This document shows positions 30,814 to 44,525 of a stretch of DNA of 64,000 bases, piece by piece. The DNA is taken from positions 26,040 to 90,039 of the forward strand of contig JAAAUF010000002.1 in the NCBI GenBank assembly GCA_015499985.1. Reading direction: 5' to 3'. The DNA comes from Haplosporangium gracile. Lineage: Eukaryota; Mortierellomycota; Mortierellomycetes; Mortierellales; Mortierellaceae. A program made the position numbers and the translations under genes. The notes below the pieces were generated by a model, which did not search any database, had not been told where the DNA came from, and saw only the letters and a list, made by a program, of their open reading frames with translations. Positions within the stretch are counted from its first letter, which is position 1. Each line of letters begins with the position of its first letter.

Positions 30814-31962
30814 ATGCACATGTTCAGCAGGACTACCTCAGCCTGGACGCTGTTCAGCGTGTTCGTCCTCCTCACCTCCTTCCTGGCGACCAACAACATC
30901 TCTGGCTCTTCTTCATCATCTCTGGTCTCTGCAGCACAAGCTTCAGGTTTCTGCCCAGAGTGTGAGACCTACGCGATGGTTATTCAGCCCTGTGGGGGCA
31001 CATTCACAGAGAAGGACATTGCGATCGACGGCACCTACAGCCCCCCACAATCAGACGCCGCCTGTGTGTGCAAGTCAGTCATCCAGAGATTGCTCTGGAA
31101 CTGTGCCAAGTGTGAGTTCCTGGCTGGACATCAGTCCAAGTCCCCGCCACCCCAGCAGTTCCAGACTACCTGCACGGCTACATGGCAACAGCCTTTTGCG
31201 CTCTGGACCTCGGCCTACACTGGTCCTGTCGCCCCCGGAACGACTTCTCCTCTCAGCCCTGATAACAACAACCCTACAGGAACTCCTCCTCCTGCCAACC
31301 CCAACCCTGCCACCACTGGGGGCAACAGCGGAAACAGTACGGGCACTGCCTCAGGAACCCTCCCCTCGGGCACGACTGGAGACTCGACATCGGGCGCTGG
31401 GGAGAGCTCCGGCCCCAACGGCACCGCGATCGGTATCTCGCTCGGTATCATTGGTGTTGCTGCCGTCGCCGGAGGAATCGCTGTCGTGATGATGAAGCGC
31501 CGTCGTCAGCGCCATACCCCTCTCGAGCTGGATGATTCCTATGTCGGACTCGATAACCAGTGGGAGAAGCCCCCTCGCCCCCAGTCGCCCCCCATGATGC
31601 CTGCCCCCATTGCCTCTGGCGCCCGTGCTGGTGGCGGCGGCGGTATGGGACGCCCCCCACCATTTGAGAGCCGTCCCGGAAACGGAAGCGTCAGCGGAGG
31701 CGGCAGTGTGATTGGAGGATATGACGGTTCACAATACGACCAGCAGTACGACTACCACCAAGGCAGTGGCAGCACTGTTGTTGGAAGCAATTATGGCGAC
31801 TATGATGATGGATATGGCAAACAGCAGCAGCATGGAGGATATAACCAGGGTTATGGTTTCCAGGGCTACGGACACCATGACCACCAGGCTGCTTATAACC
31901 ACGATTATGGCTACGACCATCCCGTTCCTACATCCAATGCCCCTTACCATGGCGCTCGGTAA
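30814..31962 (+). CDS. Membrane-anchored Cys-rich surface protein
   Basis: A single exon encodes 382 aa from the ATG at 30814. A signal peptide (TLFSVFVLLTSFLA) leads into an extracellular domain with eight cysteines (FCPEC, QPC, CVC, NCAKC, TC). A Ser/Thr/Gly/Pro-rich stalk likely to be O-mannosylated follows. One transmembrane helix lies near residues 207-227 (GISLGIIGVAAVAGGIAVVM) and is followed by the stop-transfer KRRRQR. The cytoplasmic tail is Gly/Tyr/Gln-rich and low in complexity. The architecture resembles type I cell-surface sensors or anchored wall proteins. I do not recognise the Cys domain as a named family. Its stalk makes it a plausible substrate for the PMT encoded downstream, but this is inference. 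Confidence 0.75.
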   Translation: MHMFSRTTSAWTLFSVFVLLTSFLATNNISGSSSSSLVSAAQASGFCPECETYAMVIQPCGGTFTEKDIAIDGTYSPPQSDAACVCKSVIQRLLWNCAKCEFLAGHQSKSPPPQQFQTTCTATWQQPFALWTSAYTGPVAPGTTSPLSPDNNNPTGTPPPANPNPATTGGNSGNSTGTASGTLPSGTTGDSTSGAGESSGPNGTAIGISLGIIGVAAVAGGIAVVMMKRRRQRHTPLELDDSYVGLDNQWEKPPRPQSPPMMPAPIASGARAGGGGGMGRPPPFESRPGNGSVSGGGSVIGGYDGSQYDQQYDYHQGSGSTVVGSNYGDYDDGYGKQQQHGGYNQGYGFQGYGHHDHQAAYNHDYGYDHPVPTSNAPYHGAR

Positions 31963-32345
31963 ATCATTAGGAGTTTCTCCTTTCCTCTTCACTTTGCCCA
32001 CCGCCCCTTTATCTCAACACAATACAAAAACAAAAAAAAAAACCAAACAACCAATAACTTGTGTTGTAGACTTTCTGCGTCTTCAAGCAACAAAACCAAC
32101 CCCCACACCTCTCAAGTATTCATTCTGTACGCCACCTTCCATTTTGTCAACAACACACCATCCCCCTCCAAATATAAAAGAAAATAAAAGTCCAGAAAAC
32201 AATCCATTGATGTCGACCATGTAATTGCATGTAGATAGAGATTTATTATAAGAAATATGGGAAAAGATACGTTCGGAACATAGTTGTTACCTTATACGTC
32301 GTGTGAGAGTGGAAATAAGACCGCGACAACAAGAGCGGCTTAGGC
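31963..32345. other. Convergent intergenic region, surface protein / PMT
   Basis: The 3' flanks of the two genes meet here. The DNA is CA-rich with an A tract near 32031-32042. No gene is seen. Confidence 0.45.
32242..32247 (-). terminator. Poly(A) signal candidate, PMT gene
   Basis: TTTATT on the + strand (AATAAA on the minus strand) lies about 100 nt past the PMT stop codon. Confidence 0.4.
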
Positions 32346-35300
32346 TTAGGTCTTCTTGGCTTGGAGTTGAGCCTGAATTATCCGAAACTGCTCCTCCAAC
32401 ATCTCACGCGACATCCCTTCTGACTGTTGTTGCTGTTGCTTTTGCTGTTGACGCTGTCGCTCGAGCTCAGCCTCTTGAGCAGCCAACCGTTCCTCCAATT
32501 CGCGCTGCTTCCTCTCCAGCGCTAGCTTATCCGCCACAAGCTGGTTCTTCTCCTGGACCTCCTTGGCGCGCCCTTCGGACGCCGAAAAGCCCTTCTCTAT
32601 CTGCCTCTCCTTCTCTGCTGCAGCCCTGGCCGCTACATTTTCGTCCACTATCGGTAATACTGGTGGGACTTGTTCCATTGGAGCTGGTGGCGCAGAGAGA
32701 GTATCTTGTTCTTCAACAACGCCCTCCATAACCCCTTGATTGCCCTCCCCCCCTTCTCCATCATAGAAATGACTCTCTCCGTCATCCTCCTCAAGCCTCA
32801 CAGCAGCGCGTCTCGCAATCACACCATCGGGTCTTGCCCAGGGCAACTGCGACCGCTGACACAAAAACTTCCACCGACCCAACATCTTCAAACTCTCACA
32901 TCTGGCCGTCGATCCAAAATCAGTCCCGTACGCAAACGGTGCAAACTGAAACCACGAAAAGATAACAGCCCCCATGAGCAAGATCCCGGCCATGTATCGG
33001 GCTCGGGCAGGCCAGCGTTGGAGGGTCCTGTCGAGTCGGGAGACGAGGAGGAGGATGGAGAAGTAGAGAGATGGGAGGTAGTGGTGGAGCGAGACTTGGC
33101 GAGACATGAAGAAGAAGGGTATGTAGTGGATTGCCCAGCCGGCATAGAATGTTCCTGATGCCACTGAGTAGAACGGTGTAATGCCTATTAAAAAAAAAAT
33201 AAAAAATAAAAAATAAAAAGCGTCGACATGAGGATGGTAGGGAGTTCCAGAATATTGGGTCAGCAAATTAATTCCACGGAACAAACAACCTCCGCAATGC
33301 AAAAAAACATAAAGTCAGGAGCAACCAGAAAATATAGCTAAAACAACATGGAAACAGCAGTTCCTTACCGAAACGGTCGCGCTCAGCTTTGATCTCCTGT
33401 CTACCTTTCAAGAACATCACAACGCTCAAGAAGCAGTTAAACATATAGGCGCCTACAGCAGCAGAAGCCGCCCACCAGAGGAGCGGGTTACCCATAAAGA
33501 AGACATAGTTATTGGTCTCCTTGGCACCATAGTAGCTCATACCCCTGTTCAGAAGCGGCCAGCTCCAGGCACCACCCTCAACAAGAAGACCGTTCATCAG
33601 CTTTTGTTGGTTTTGAATATTGGCGAGATCATCGCCGTGGACGGGGGCGCTTAAGTCGTGATGAGTCCACCACATGACTCGGTTCAGTTCCAGGAACTTT
33701 TGGAAGAAAGAGAGGGGTTGGTACGAAAGCGATTGTGTCGACTTGGGCACTTTTTGTTCAATCAAAAGAAAGAGGGAAGAAGTGGTTAATGAAGAAGTCC
33801 GCATCATCGTTGCCAAGTTATGAGCCGGCTGATATGACGAGAGAAGACCTACGGTGGGGGTTGACGTTCTGGTCGATGATAAAGATGGTGTTAGCCTTTT
33901 GGCGTGCACCCTGAATACATCCGACTTCCTGGTAGGTAGAGTAAGAACCGCGGAAGACCTTGTGCGATTGTAAGTAGCACTGCTGCTTCTCGTTAAAGAG
34001 TCGAAATCCCTTGATCGAATGCCATTGCTTGCTTTGATCTCTACGAAGAGGAGTATGTTTGCCGTTGGGTCCAACCGGAGTTTCAGCATCACTCTCAGCA
34101 GATCTATCCTTCAGCCCCCTCTCTGCCATCCTGAGTGTCGTCGCTGAACTCGTACCAGCAGTAACAGAAGCGGGCGACTGGACACCATGATCGTCTGCCA
34201 ATCCAGGGACCATTCCCTCAGAGACCAGCTCAAGCCTCCAAACAGTCTCCTCCGTCGGCTGCCTCAACCACTTGATACCCCTGACCTCACGCAAATAAGT
34301 TTTGTTCGATTGCAGGGACTCGATATCGTTGGCCGCAAGCGCGACCCTGGAATAACAGTGTCGCAGACGGATCTCATCGCCGTCGTAGATGTAGCCGTCA
34401 AACTCAATCTTGGGATTCTCCTTACGGTCCTGCTTCTGTCGGTTATGGCGTTGGCGCAGCTTTGGGTCTGCGGGGTAGATCTGCCAGCAGGTCAAGTCGT
34501 CATCCCATTCCACCAACTGAATCGCTTGGTCTAGTATGTTTTGTAGCGGTTAGAACCAAAAAGGTTAATGATTTGGTGGCGCCCACTGAATTAGACTTGT
34601 CTGCCCGATGCAGCAAGGATAAACGATGGTTACCTTTAGAGGTCTCCCTAGTATATTCTCCGGGCATCGAATGCACCCATCCGCCGTTAGTATTGGCATG
34701 TCGAATATGCACCTCGGAATCCCACGCAATATCTATTCCCATGTCAACACCAAGCTGATATTAGTAAATCATACTTCTTTTACTAGGACGAATACCTATC
34801 CAAAAACATCAAAACAAGAATATCTTACCAGCCATGACGGGAAGCACATCGTGTCCCTTCAAGGTCATCTGGAACTGAGGACTGACCCACGCATTGCCCG
34901 AACCGGAATTTGAGAGTAGTCTGAAATCAATGACATGGAGTCCAATGTAGAGCACCGCGGGGAGGACAAGCAAGCATAAGAACAGTGCCGTAAACTGCTT
35001 TAAGAAGTCTCTCTAAGGATGAATACACGAAAGTAAAAGTACGAAGGGGGGTTAGCAATACAACCAAAAGTGATCGTCGTTCCCTACTTGTTTTTTCCAC
35101 GCAAAAAAGATGGTGTGGAGATATGATTTGCTTACGGTACTGATGTAGAGATGGGTCCTGGACTCCTGCAAGTACTTGAGCACACATAATCCAATGGTGG
35201 TGATCGTGAACAATCCGACCCATTTGACACTATTTTGGTATTCCATCCAACAAGCAAAAGAAAAAACATGTCAGTTCACACGATTCTCTTCCGACAGAGC

Positions 35301-37772
35301 AGAATTTAAAAGCGCAAGACGTTTAGTAAAGGAGAACAAGAAAGAGGGAGAGAGCTGAGCTGGTTTTACCTGCTGGAGAGGAACAAACTGAATCCGGTCT
35401 GGATCAGCCAGAACCACCACCCACGGGTGAAAGGACGGTTGCGGTGGTTATAAAAGTTGATCCAGGCGAGCATCGTGTAGCCCATGAACAGCATCATTGG
35501 CGCATCCAATAGGATGAATCGACTCTGTGTAATCATCGCGTTTTCTGCATGGTTGTACGAAGGGGGGGAGGGGGGAATAGGATATGTTGCATTAACTCAT
35601 TTTGGTGTTCTTCGCTGTGTTTTCTCTCGGGCTGTAAAGCAAGAAAGAAGGAAACAAACGAAATGCAGATGGATGCTAGTGTTCCTTACCAAAGGTGACA
35701 AAGATGGCACAGAGCATGGCAGCTTGGGTCGAGTGTCCGGATCGCTTCATGGTCAAGTACGAGATGGGAATGAGTCCTACGCCACAGGCGACTGCAAACA
35801 TGCGCATACCAATGTAGGGAACATTCTTCGAGTACGAGCTGCATATTCATCAAACACGCACAAACAAATAAATAAAAGGTTTGGTTAGTTATCTTTCATT
35901 TACCCTTTCCGCGCCGTGCGTATTGTTGATTTTGTATATTACGCATGCCTTGCGTTCTGTTTTCTTCATCTTTTGTTTTCTTCCCATAGCAAGGGGACTT
36001 ACTTTCCAGGAATGAAGTCAAAGTTGCCGTCAAAGCCGAGCATGTATGCAACACCGGCAAAGAGCATTTTACCCAGAGGCGGATGGATGTCCATGAAGAA
36101 CTCGCCTCGTAGGTAATCCGCCGCGAATCCTCCAAAGTGCTGCTCATCGAACCTGTATTATTAAGAGGGAGGACAAAGGGAGTTGTTAGAAAAGCAATTG
36201 ATAGTAGAAGACAAGAACGCGTACTCTAGTGTTCGATTGCCTTTTCATTTTTTTCATTCTCATTCTAAACACTCTTTTTTGTTTTTGTTGTCTATTCTCC
36301 TCTTGTTAAGCACGAAGCAATAGCTCATTGACACACAGACAGAGACAAGGAGAAAGGAGACAGAGAGAGTAGAGAGCGCACTATCATCCCAATCGCTCCC
36401 TCCTTCAAAAAAGAAACCCATCCTTCTTCCTCCCCTCTTCATCTTTATCGTCTACCACTTTGTCTTTCTCCCTACGGAGTAATGCAATCAACACTCCTGT
36501 CCATAGAAAACCCACCCCCTTCTTTTGCAAATACGTCTCTGTTCGCCCTGTCTGAGTGCGTCTCCTTCCTCTGTGTGATGCCTCCTCTTCCAATTAATCT
36601 CTTACTCCCAGTATCCCCCCGCAGAAATGAATGTACCATGCAAAGTAGAAAAAGAAACACTCACTTCCCCAGAACAATGTAGAATACACATTTAGACCCC
36701 TTTCCCTTGCACGCAGAAATGAAGAGCAAGCAAAAAACAAAAGAAAAACTTACACGACAGCGCTGGGGATGGCGAGTTTCCAAATCCTGACAAAGACAGC
36801 GATGGTGACCAAGATAGTCAAAAGGATGGTCTGTCCCTTGGCACTCTCCCACCCCTTCTTGCTCAGCTGTCGTTTCTTGCGCCTCTCGTCCTCGTTCAGA
36901 TCCTGATCGTCATAATCATCGTCATTCTCGTATGGGTCTGTGCTGGGCAGCAACAGGTCCCAGTCATTAAAGATGTCCTTCACACCTACTTTCCCTCCAC
37001 GTTTCTGGTTGTTGTGATTGTTTTTCCGAGTACGCGCCTTGCGACGACCTTGAGGATCATCGTCGTCATCGTTCGTCTCGTCACCATCCAACCGGTTCAT
37101 CGGGTAATCCTCAGGAGACTGGTGAAGCTCTGGACGGAAGGTCTTGCCGAATTTACGATTAAAGAACCCTCTACAATTATTGCCGCTATCGGAAAAGCTC
37201 CCGCGCCGAGAAGACGAAGCACTGGACGAGATCGACGACGCCGGGCCGGGTGAATAAGGTCCGTTGCCACCTGTACCATCGTCTTCCATGAGGTCCGTGT
37301 CGATATTGAGCGATGTCTCGGACACATTGCTGTGGGTCCTGGAATGGCCGTAGAATGTGGGGATCGAACTCGACACCGCCGCCGGAGATTCGTATCCATT
37401 GCTAGTATGGTTACCACCCTTTCCGTAGTGTTGTTGGCGTTGTTGGTTGGGGATTGGGGGTGTTGGCATGAAGGACGATCCAGAGGCTGGAGACGAAGCA
37501 CCGGATCCATACCCACCAGCACCGTACCCTCCTCCGTTACCGAAATAACCTTCACCGGCACCTCCGACAGGCGTTCCTGGTCTAGAAGAGTAAGGACTTT
37601 GGTAAGGGCTGTTGCTGGATTGTTGTTGCTGTTGCTGTTGGTTTTGTTGGTAGCCACCGCCGTGATTGGAGTGGACGGAGGAGACGCTGCTGGTCCTGGA
37701 CCGCATCCTTGCACTGGGTGTGCTGAAGGGGAGCTCGGAGGGCCCGGCAGGGTTGTATCCTCCAAACGACAT
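32346..37772 (-). CDS. Dolichyl-phosphate-mannose protein O-mannosyltransferase with long terminal extensions
   Basis: Model: complement(join(32346..33184, 33369..33749, 33853..34530, 34634..34732, 34829..35012, 35136..35229, 35370..35544, 35690..35838, 36003..36152, 36754..37772)), 1255 aa. All nine introns are GT-AG and in phase. PMTs transfer mannose from dolichyl-phosphate to Ser/Thr of secretory proteins in the ER (GT39). The catalytic FDEQHFGGF has Asp342-Glu343, and MDIHPPLGK carries the HPP motif at 363-365. ENAMITQSRFILLD and several membrane helices follow. The luminal MIR region (about 591-850) has HIRHANTNGGWVHS, HCYSRVAL, GFRLFN and GARQKANTIF-type blocks, followed by NRGMSYYG and GWAIHYIPFF. 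Family members are usually 730-900 aa. This one adds about 310 hydrophilic N-terminal residues (Ser/Gly/Gln, then acidic and basic) before the first helix, and a C-terminal Glu/Gln-rich coiled coil of about 160 residues. I cannot assign the PMT1, PMT2 or PMT4 subfamily with confidence. Confidence 0.93.
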
Positions 37773-40700
37773 TTTGCTAGCCTAGAACCTTTGGTAAGAA
37801 GAGTTGATTCGTGTGTAGTGGCTCTGTTAGACTTGTTTTGTTGTCGAGTACAGATACGTAAAGATGAATGTGGGAAAACAATAAGATGTAGATAGTTGTA
37901 AAATGGTAGAGAAGGATGCTTGATCGGAAAGAAGGAGGGACAATCAAAGAAAAAAGAAAAGAAAATGAAGCAAAGAAAGAAAAAGGACTTTACTATCGAC
38001 AACCAAGAAAGATAGGGATAGAATCAACCAAGATAAAGGGGCATTGAGAGTCAAGGCAGGAAGGGCAGGTCCTAAGACTCGATGAAAAGAAAGTGTCCCC
38101 TTTCGCCACCTGCACTCTTGTTCACATTCACCACATGCTGTCAAGCGTGTACAATATAAACATCCTTTGTCGACAAAGATACTTATGGCCTATTGTACCT
38201 GCCGTAGTACTAAAGGACAGAAAGGAACTCTCAGCCTGAATAGAAAGAACATTGTGAGAGGGGAAAGGAGGCGTATATTTTATTTCTTTTCTAATTCTTA
38301 TTTGTCGAAGGTATTACACCCCGAAGGAATGTACCTCCTTCTTCTTCTAGACCCTTCGCCTTGCCATCACTCCTGAAAAGACGGATGGTCCTTCCTTCCT
38401 TCCTTCGAACACGTAGTCGTTCACACAATCAGGGTCTTCCTAACCCATTACGTTACGGTGAAGAAAAGAGATTTCGTGGGCAGGTTGAAAACGGAATATT
38501 ATGCTTGTAAGAGGTGGTTTTGTTTTCGCACACGATTACCATAGCCACATTGACCACTTCGACTATATCTCGAGCATTGATCTACGCCATCATCCTTTGC
38601 GGAGTGTTCTCCCACATCTCACATACTTTATCATCGGTGTTCCTGCCTACCGCCACCAGTTTTGCTCGCTTCTTTAGTCGGACAAGACGGAGCTGACTTT
38701 TTTGCCAATCCCTTTGCGCACTACACATGTTCTCCACCTTTGTTGCAATGTATTTCAACCAATCCCCCCTCCTCTTTCTCCTCCCTATCTCTCTCTGTCT
38801 CTCTTTCTCATTAGCTCCAAAATTCTAGAAGACAAGAGACAAGGGAGGAGGATTGTGCGCAAGGTCTCCCACGGTCTACCTTCGATGGCGACATTTCTGT
38901 CTCGTCTCTCTCTACTTCCTTTCATTTCTCACCCAGCTGTTATCGCAGATTACAAGCGATATATGACGAAAAAAAAAAGAAAAAAAAAAAAGAGTTAAGT
39001 GCTCGCGCCGCCTTCGCGCTCAATCCATCCCATCCAATTTTTACTCTCTACTTTAATAATGTATCGTGCATTGTTGTTGTGTTCAATAAGAGATGAGAAA
39101 TGAAAAAAAAAAATAGGTTGGGGAAGTTGGTCAGTGCAAGGGTGGTCGTACATTTGTGTAGCTGAAAGTGTGGATTTTCTGTGCGAGGATTTGGTGTGTT
39201 TGCATGTTTGTTGTGGTTGCGTTTGTTGCTGTTGTTGCGTTGTACCTTTTGATTTTGTTTCGTGTTTTAAGCGAATGAGGGAGGAATGTGGTTGGTATTT
39301 TGTCGCTCGCTCTTGCACTTCCGTGTACCGCCATGTACAACTGTCCGCCTGCCTACGCTACGTGATGTACCTTTTTTTTTTTTTTTATTCATCCAGCAAA
39401 AACTCGACGGCGGAGGCGCTGCCGCCACAAAATAAAATGCCACCACAGTCCGTATTGAAGGCGAGTGGAGTTGAATTGTACGCAAGTGCGTGTGCATGGT
39501 GGACAGATGGATGGGCGAGCGGGCCATGGTTGATTTTTCAAACTCCTTTTTTTGGTTTGTTGATCCTTCATTCTTGTTTTTTTCTTGTCAACAAGGCGTG
39601 GGTTGTTCCTGAAACTACAAAGGGAAAAGGCGGAGTGGGAGGGATAAGGAAGGTATCAAAATGGCTCATTTTATCGCTGCGTTGATACAGACGGACGCGT
39701 ATCAATGGCGTTAGCAATCTCGTAATTTGCAATGCTTGCATGTTTGCAATTGAAAACGAAGAAGACGAAGGAAAATGAAGAAAGAAAAAATGAAAAAAGT
39801 GGCGCACTGTTGTGGGAGAGATAGCTGGAAATGGCTTTTGCTGAAGCGTCTTCGTTATTCCATTTTAGCCAAGGAGAAAAGAATCGGGAATGCTATCATT
39901 TCTATCGCTTGCTCTGTTTCCAATTGCTTTTCTTTCCAAACGGACTCCGCCGGCGAGGGTTGGTTCACCTTGCTTTGCTTTGACCTGGACTTGTGACAGG
40001 CTAACAGTTAAAAAAAAAGCTCTATCCACTATCTATTTCATCAACGCTATCATCGTCTACTTACTTATTCCCTATCTCTCTCTATCAACTTCACTTCCAG
40101 AGTTAAAAAATGCTCATTTTTTTCGTCCTTTAGTTGTGCTTGTGTTCAGGACCAAACTCTTTTGAACTTCGCGGTCAAGTTTGCGTGGATGGATCACGTT
40201 TTTCGAGTAGACAATTGCTCCGCTTTTGTTGTTGTTATAGTCTTTGTCTTTGGTTGGTTTGGTTTTGTTGATTGTTGTCCTTCATGCAAGAAGAAATAAA
40301 AGAACTCAAAAGTGAGAAATGGAGAGTAAGAGCATAAGGAGGCTATGTATGCACGTTGGCAAGGATAGTTCAAAACTCCACTCAATTACTCATTGAGTTG
40401 AACAGTGCGCTACGCCTGCCCTTTCTTTTCCTCGAATCCCTCTACTCTTTCTAGTTCATTCCAACAATAGCGGGGATACACGCGCAAACTAACCTCTTTC
40501 TCTCGCTTTCTTTCGCTTTCTCTCGGCGTTTTGGTGCGTATGTCCTGTTCTCACTTTCTGCTGTCCGTTGGCTTTTGCCCTCTTTGTCTCCACCCCCTTC
40601 TCCCTGTGCGTTTGCGTTTGCGTTTGCGTTCTAGGCTGGGTGGATCGACCGAGCGGAGATTGGATTCTTGCCTCGTTCTCCTTCGTCTTTCTCTTTCCTC

Positions 40701-43700
40701 TCCATTTGCTCTCTTAGCACCCTCCCTCGCCCATACTCCCTCGTTATTTTTTCCCACTTGAGAGTTAGCCTTTTTGTCTTTCCAGTCAAGACCACTCAAG
40801 AAGTCGCCTAGCTTGTCTATCTCTCTTTCTTTTTCTCTAGCTCTCGATACAGAAGATGTGTGTAATTTAATACGAAGTTAATAAATAGTTAAGAAGGCTT
40901 GTTCTTTTTTCCAAGAAGGTCCCAGGTTTTCCGGAACCTTGTTTTTTTGGGATGGTGTGAGAGGAAAAAACTGACTCGTTGCTGTAACTTGGGAAAGTAT
41001 TAGAGAGTGCAGGAAACGGGGCATTGAATACACCGAAAGGGAGAAGAGAAGAAAGAAAAATGGGACCATGATGCCGTCCCATCCATCCTTCTATCGATGG
41101 CAAACTATCTCTCGACGCATCGAGAACTAGGGGGGAAAAGAGTCGAATTGGACTTGAAGAAATGCAAGGGTACGATGTCGAGAACTACATTTCTCTCTTG
41201 CAGCAAGAAGAGGTCGGACCGAATCCACCGAGGAAGGAAAATTCATCCATAATCAGCGCAGTAAAAAAAGGAAAGGGCCAAGGCTTTTTGCTTTAGTTCT
41301 CCCAAAAATAAAACAAAATAAGTGGACAAGAGTACAGGAATGAAAAGAGGAAGAGTTCAAGCGCGCTTCTGCTGCTTGCGAAAATATATCGCTCATCTGC
41401 ATGTCCTGCATTTCATTCATTTGCCTTCATTCATATTTGCCTAACCATTCTCTCTTCATTCTTGGTGTGTTTGTTGTGTTGTGTTGTTTGTTGTGTTGTG
41501 TTGTGTTGTGTTGTTTGTGTTGTTTATGTTTGCGTATATATGTTCCCAGTCCGCTCTGTGCAGTGAGAAAAATGAGAACATAATTGAGCGATGTGACCAT
41601 GAATCGAATGGGCGATGCGATAATCTACTTTCGTCCTTTTCGTGTGGTAATTTTTGTATGCTCCTCGCTCCGATGTATAGTGTAGTCCCCAAGAAAATGC
41701 CCAAGTAGCTCTTTTAGATTTCCTCTCACTCCCTTTCCTCTCCTCTCCCTGATAAAAGTCACCTCGGCCCTTTTGGCCCTTCTTGTCTGCGTGCATACCT
41801 GCAATAAAATAAATAAAGGGTGTTCATTTGTGGTACCTGGTCAGATGTACACAACCATGACTCTTTTCAAAACCCTGCCTCTCTCTCGCTTTCTCTCTCT
41901 CCATGTGTGCTGACTGCATGTTTTTGCATTGAGGCTAGAACAGTCCTGCGACAGGCAAAAGGCAAGCAGGGGCTACTTATTTTTGTTCCTTTGTTGATAT
42001 TGTTATTCTCGTCAGTGGGCCATTACGTGAAACTTGGAGTCCTGTTCGTCAGTCGTCAGAGTCATTGTCCATCTCAAGGAAGGGCTGTCTTGCGTCATTC
42101 CCTCTCATCTCTTTCCTTTTTCTTGGTTTTGTTGACGATACGCGTGGCAAAACGAAGTCATTTGTGAGAAAATAGAATGTTTACCTTTGCATGTAAGCCA
42201 GGGGTAAGGAGATGAGGGAGAAAAGAATAAAACAGACAGGTAGTAAAAAAAAAGAGCAAGGGGGAGGGAGATGGAGGTCATTAAGTGAGCGAGTGAGGGG
42301 TAGTGAAGTGTATGCCCTGAAATGGAAAGAGGGGAGAGGGCGCCTGCAAGGAAAGCAAGCAAAGAGATACGAAGGAGGGGATTGAGACACCGGTGGTCGA
42401 TGCGCTTCTGCCCATGTGTCCCATGTGTTTAGATGCGAATAAGATAACAAAAAAATAAATTCATTTTTGATAAAGTCTCCTTTCCTTTGAACGACAATTA
42501 GTGGGCGATAGGGATATGATAACATACGCCTCCCTCTTTCCCAATCGGCAATCCGACAGACGTTCATTCAACCATGTACACATATACACAAATACATACA
42601 GAAAGAAAGACAAGATTATCCATGAATTACCGACTCAACAGCCTGTTCGTTGGGAGCCGTCGTACTATTTTGTCCGCGCATTAGCACAATAGCGACCACT
42701 GTTGTGCAGTGCACGAATGAGAGACTCAATTACAACTGATTAGAAAAGCTGAACTGGGACCACAAACATATCTCTAGATTACGGATGCGGATACTGATAC
42801 GGATAGAAGATATGGATGTGGATTATGAGTTTGTGATAAGGATAAAAAAAATCAACTCATCGACCATGTATACAAACCAACTAAAATGCAAACAAGAACA
42901 CTGCTAAGCAAGAATGAAGAAAGGCGTCATGCTTGTTCACAGACTGACCGAGCAATTGGCAATTAAAAAATGGGTTGAACGACGCCTTACACATCTACAA
43001 ACTCAGACTGGCCGCGAAAAATGTAAGAGAAAAGAACGAAGAAAAAAGAGCAAACGAGAAAAAAGAGCAGAGGTTGCTTTCTTGATTTCTTTCATTCCGT
43101 TGGTCAGTTCTCCGTTTGTTGGTTTGGATTCATGCAGTGATGTGGAGAAGAAAGTATCCTCCAGTTCCAAGTTATTAAAGTAAGTTTTGAAGTAAGACCA
43201 GAAGAAAAGAGCAAAGCGCTCATTTCTTTTGACTGCAGTACCGCTTGGAGTAGAAGGTTTTTACTATACGCAAGGATCGCTTTCTTGCTATTGTAGTAGG
43301 TGTCAGTTGCGAGAGGTACAGGTACGACGGTGTTCGAGTAAGAAGGAAGAAATGAAGGAAAAAAGAAGAGACTAGGGATACGATGCAGGAAGGGTAATAC
43401 GACTGTGAACCATGAAATGCGCCATCGGTGTCCCTGATGACATTTCACTTGAATTCGTGTTTATATTCTTTACATTCTTATTCAATGCAGTCACTCATTT
43501 TTTTTTTACCACGCCTTTGGTGTGTGCTCAATTGCTCAGGATGCCAATATTGGAACTGAAAAAAACAAAGCCTTGCCCTTCTCTTCATATATTCATTGCA
43601 AACAACAGAGAGAAGGGCTACATTATTTCTTCTCTTCCTTCTTGTTGGTGGATTTTCGCTCCTTTCCTCTTCTCTTTTCTGTTCCTGTATTTCACTCTTT

Positions 43701-44515
43701 TCCTTTTCTTTCTCTCCTCCTCTCGCCCTTGCTCCTCCTCAATCCACTCTCCACTCTCCACTCTCTACTCTCCTCTCTTTACTCTATCTCTCCACTCTCC
43801 TTCCTACTCTCTCGACATCCAACTTTCCCTGCCTCCGCCACCACCACCTCCGCCTTCTCCACTCTCCATTCACCGCTCTCTATTCTCTCACTCTCCTATA
43901 CCCCACTCTTGCACACACTCCGCATACGCCCCTCATTCAATTTCACACATCTCCCACTCTCACTTTCCCTCCTCCTCCCGCCACATATCTCATCCCACAT
44001 ACATCCTTATCGATGACCATCCGGGAAGGGTAAGGCCACTATCCATCTCTTTTCCATTCTTTCCCCCTTTCCCCCTTTCCCCTTCCCATTCATCCACTCT
44101 TCTGCATTCTTACTCGACCACTTGGGATTATTAGAATGCAAGTCAAAAAAAGTTCCCGTGTTTCGTCCAACTGTGCCCCTCCTCAAATATTTTGACTCGG
44201 TGACAACAAAAAAAAAAAATTGAGCAATGAACAAGAAAAAGGGGGACAATGTTGCAAGGAAAGGAAGGGCCTCTGTTATTATTGCTCTTGAACTAAAAGA
44301 ATAAAAGCTGATCTGGATTCAGTCCCATTTGACTCGGAGCAGAACTTGCAACGGGCGAATGGAATGTCACATAAACTCGAGATGCGCAATGAGAAGAAGG
44401 GTTGAAAACTGTACCATGAGGACAGATACTGACACCGACACCAACAGAGATATCGACACTGAGAGTGAGAAATAAAGACTCAAAAAAGGACGAGTCTGAA
44501 CTAGAAAAGGGGGGG

Positions 44516-44525
44516 NNNNNNNNNN
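44516..44525. other. Assembly gap (10 N)
   Basis: Ten N characters lie inside the gene-poor region, next to a G homopolymer. Confidence 1.

Noticed and set aside
37097..38002. Long frames on both strands across PMT exon 1
   Set aside because: They are shadows of the Gly/Ser/Gln-rich N-terminal exon of the PMT gene.
43412..44134. Long Ser/Leu/Pro-rich open frames in three phases
   Set aside because: All are translations of CT-rich repeats, overlap in several frames and show no domain.
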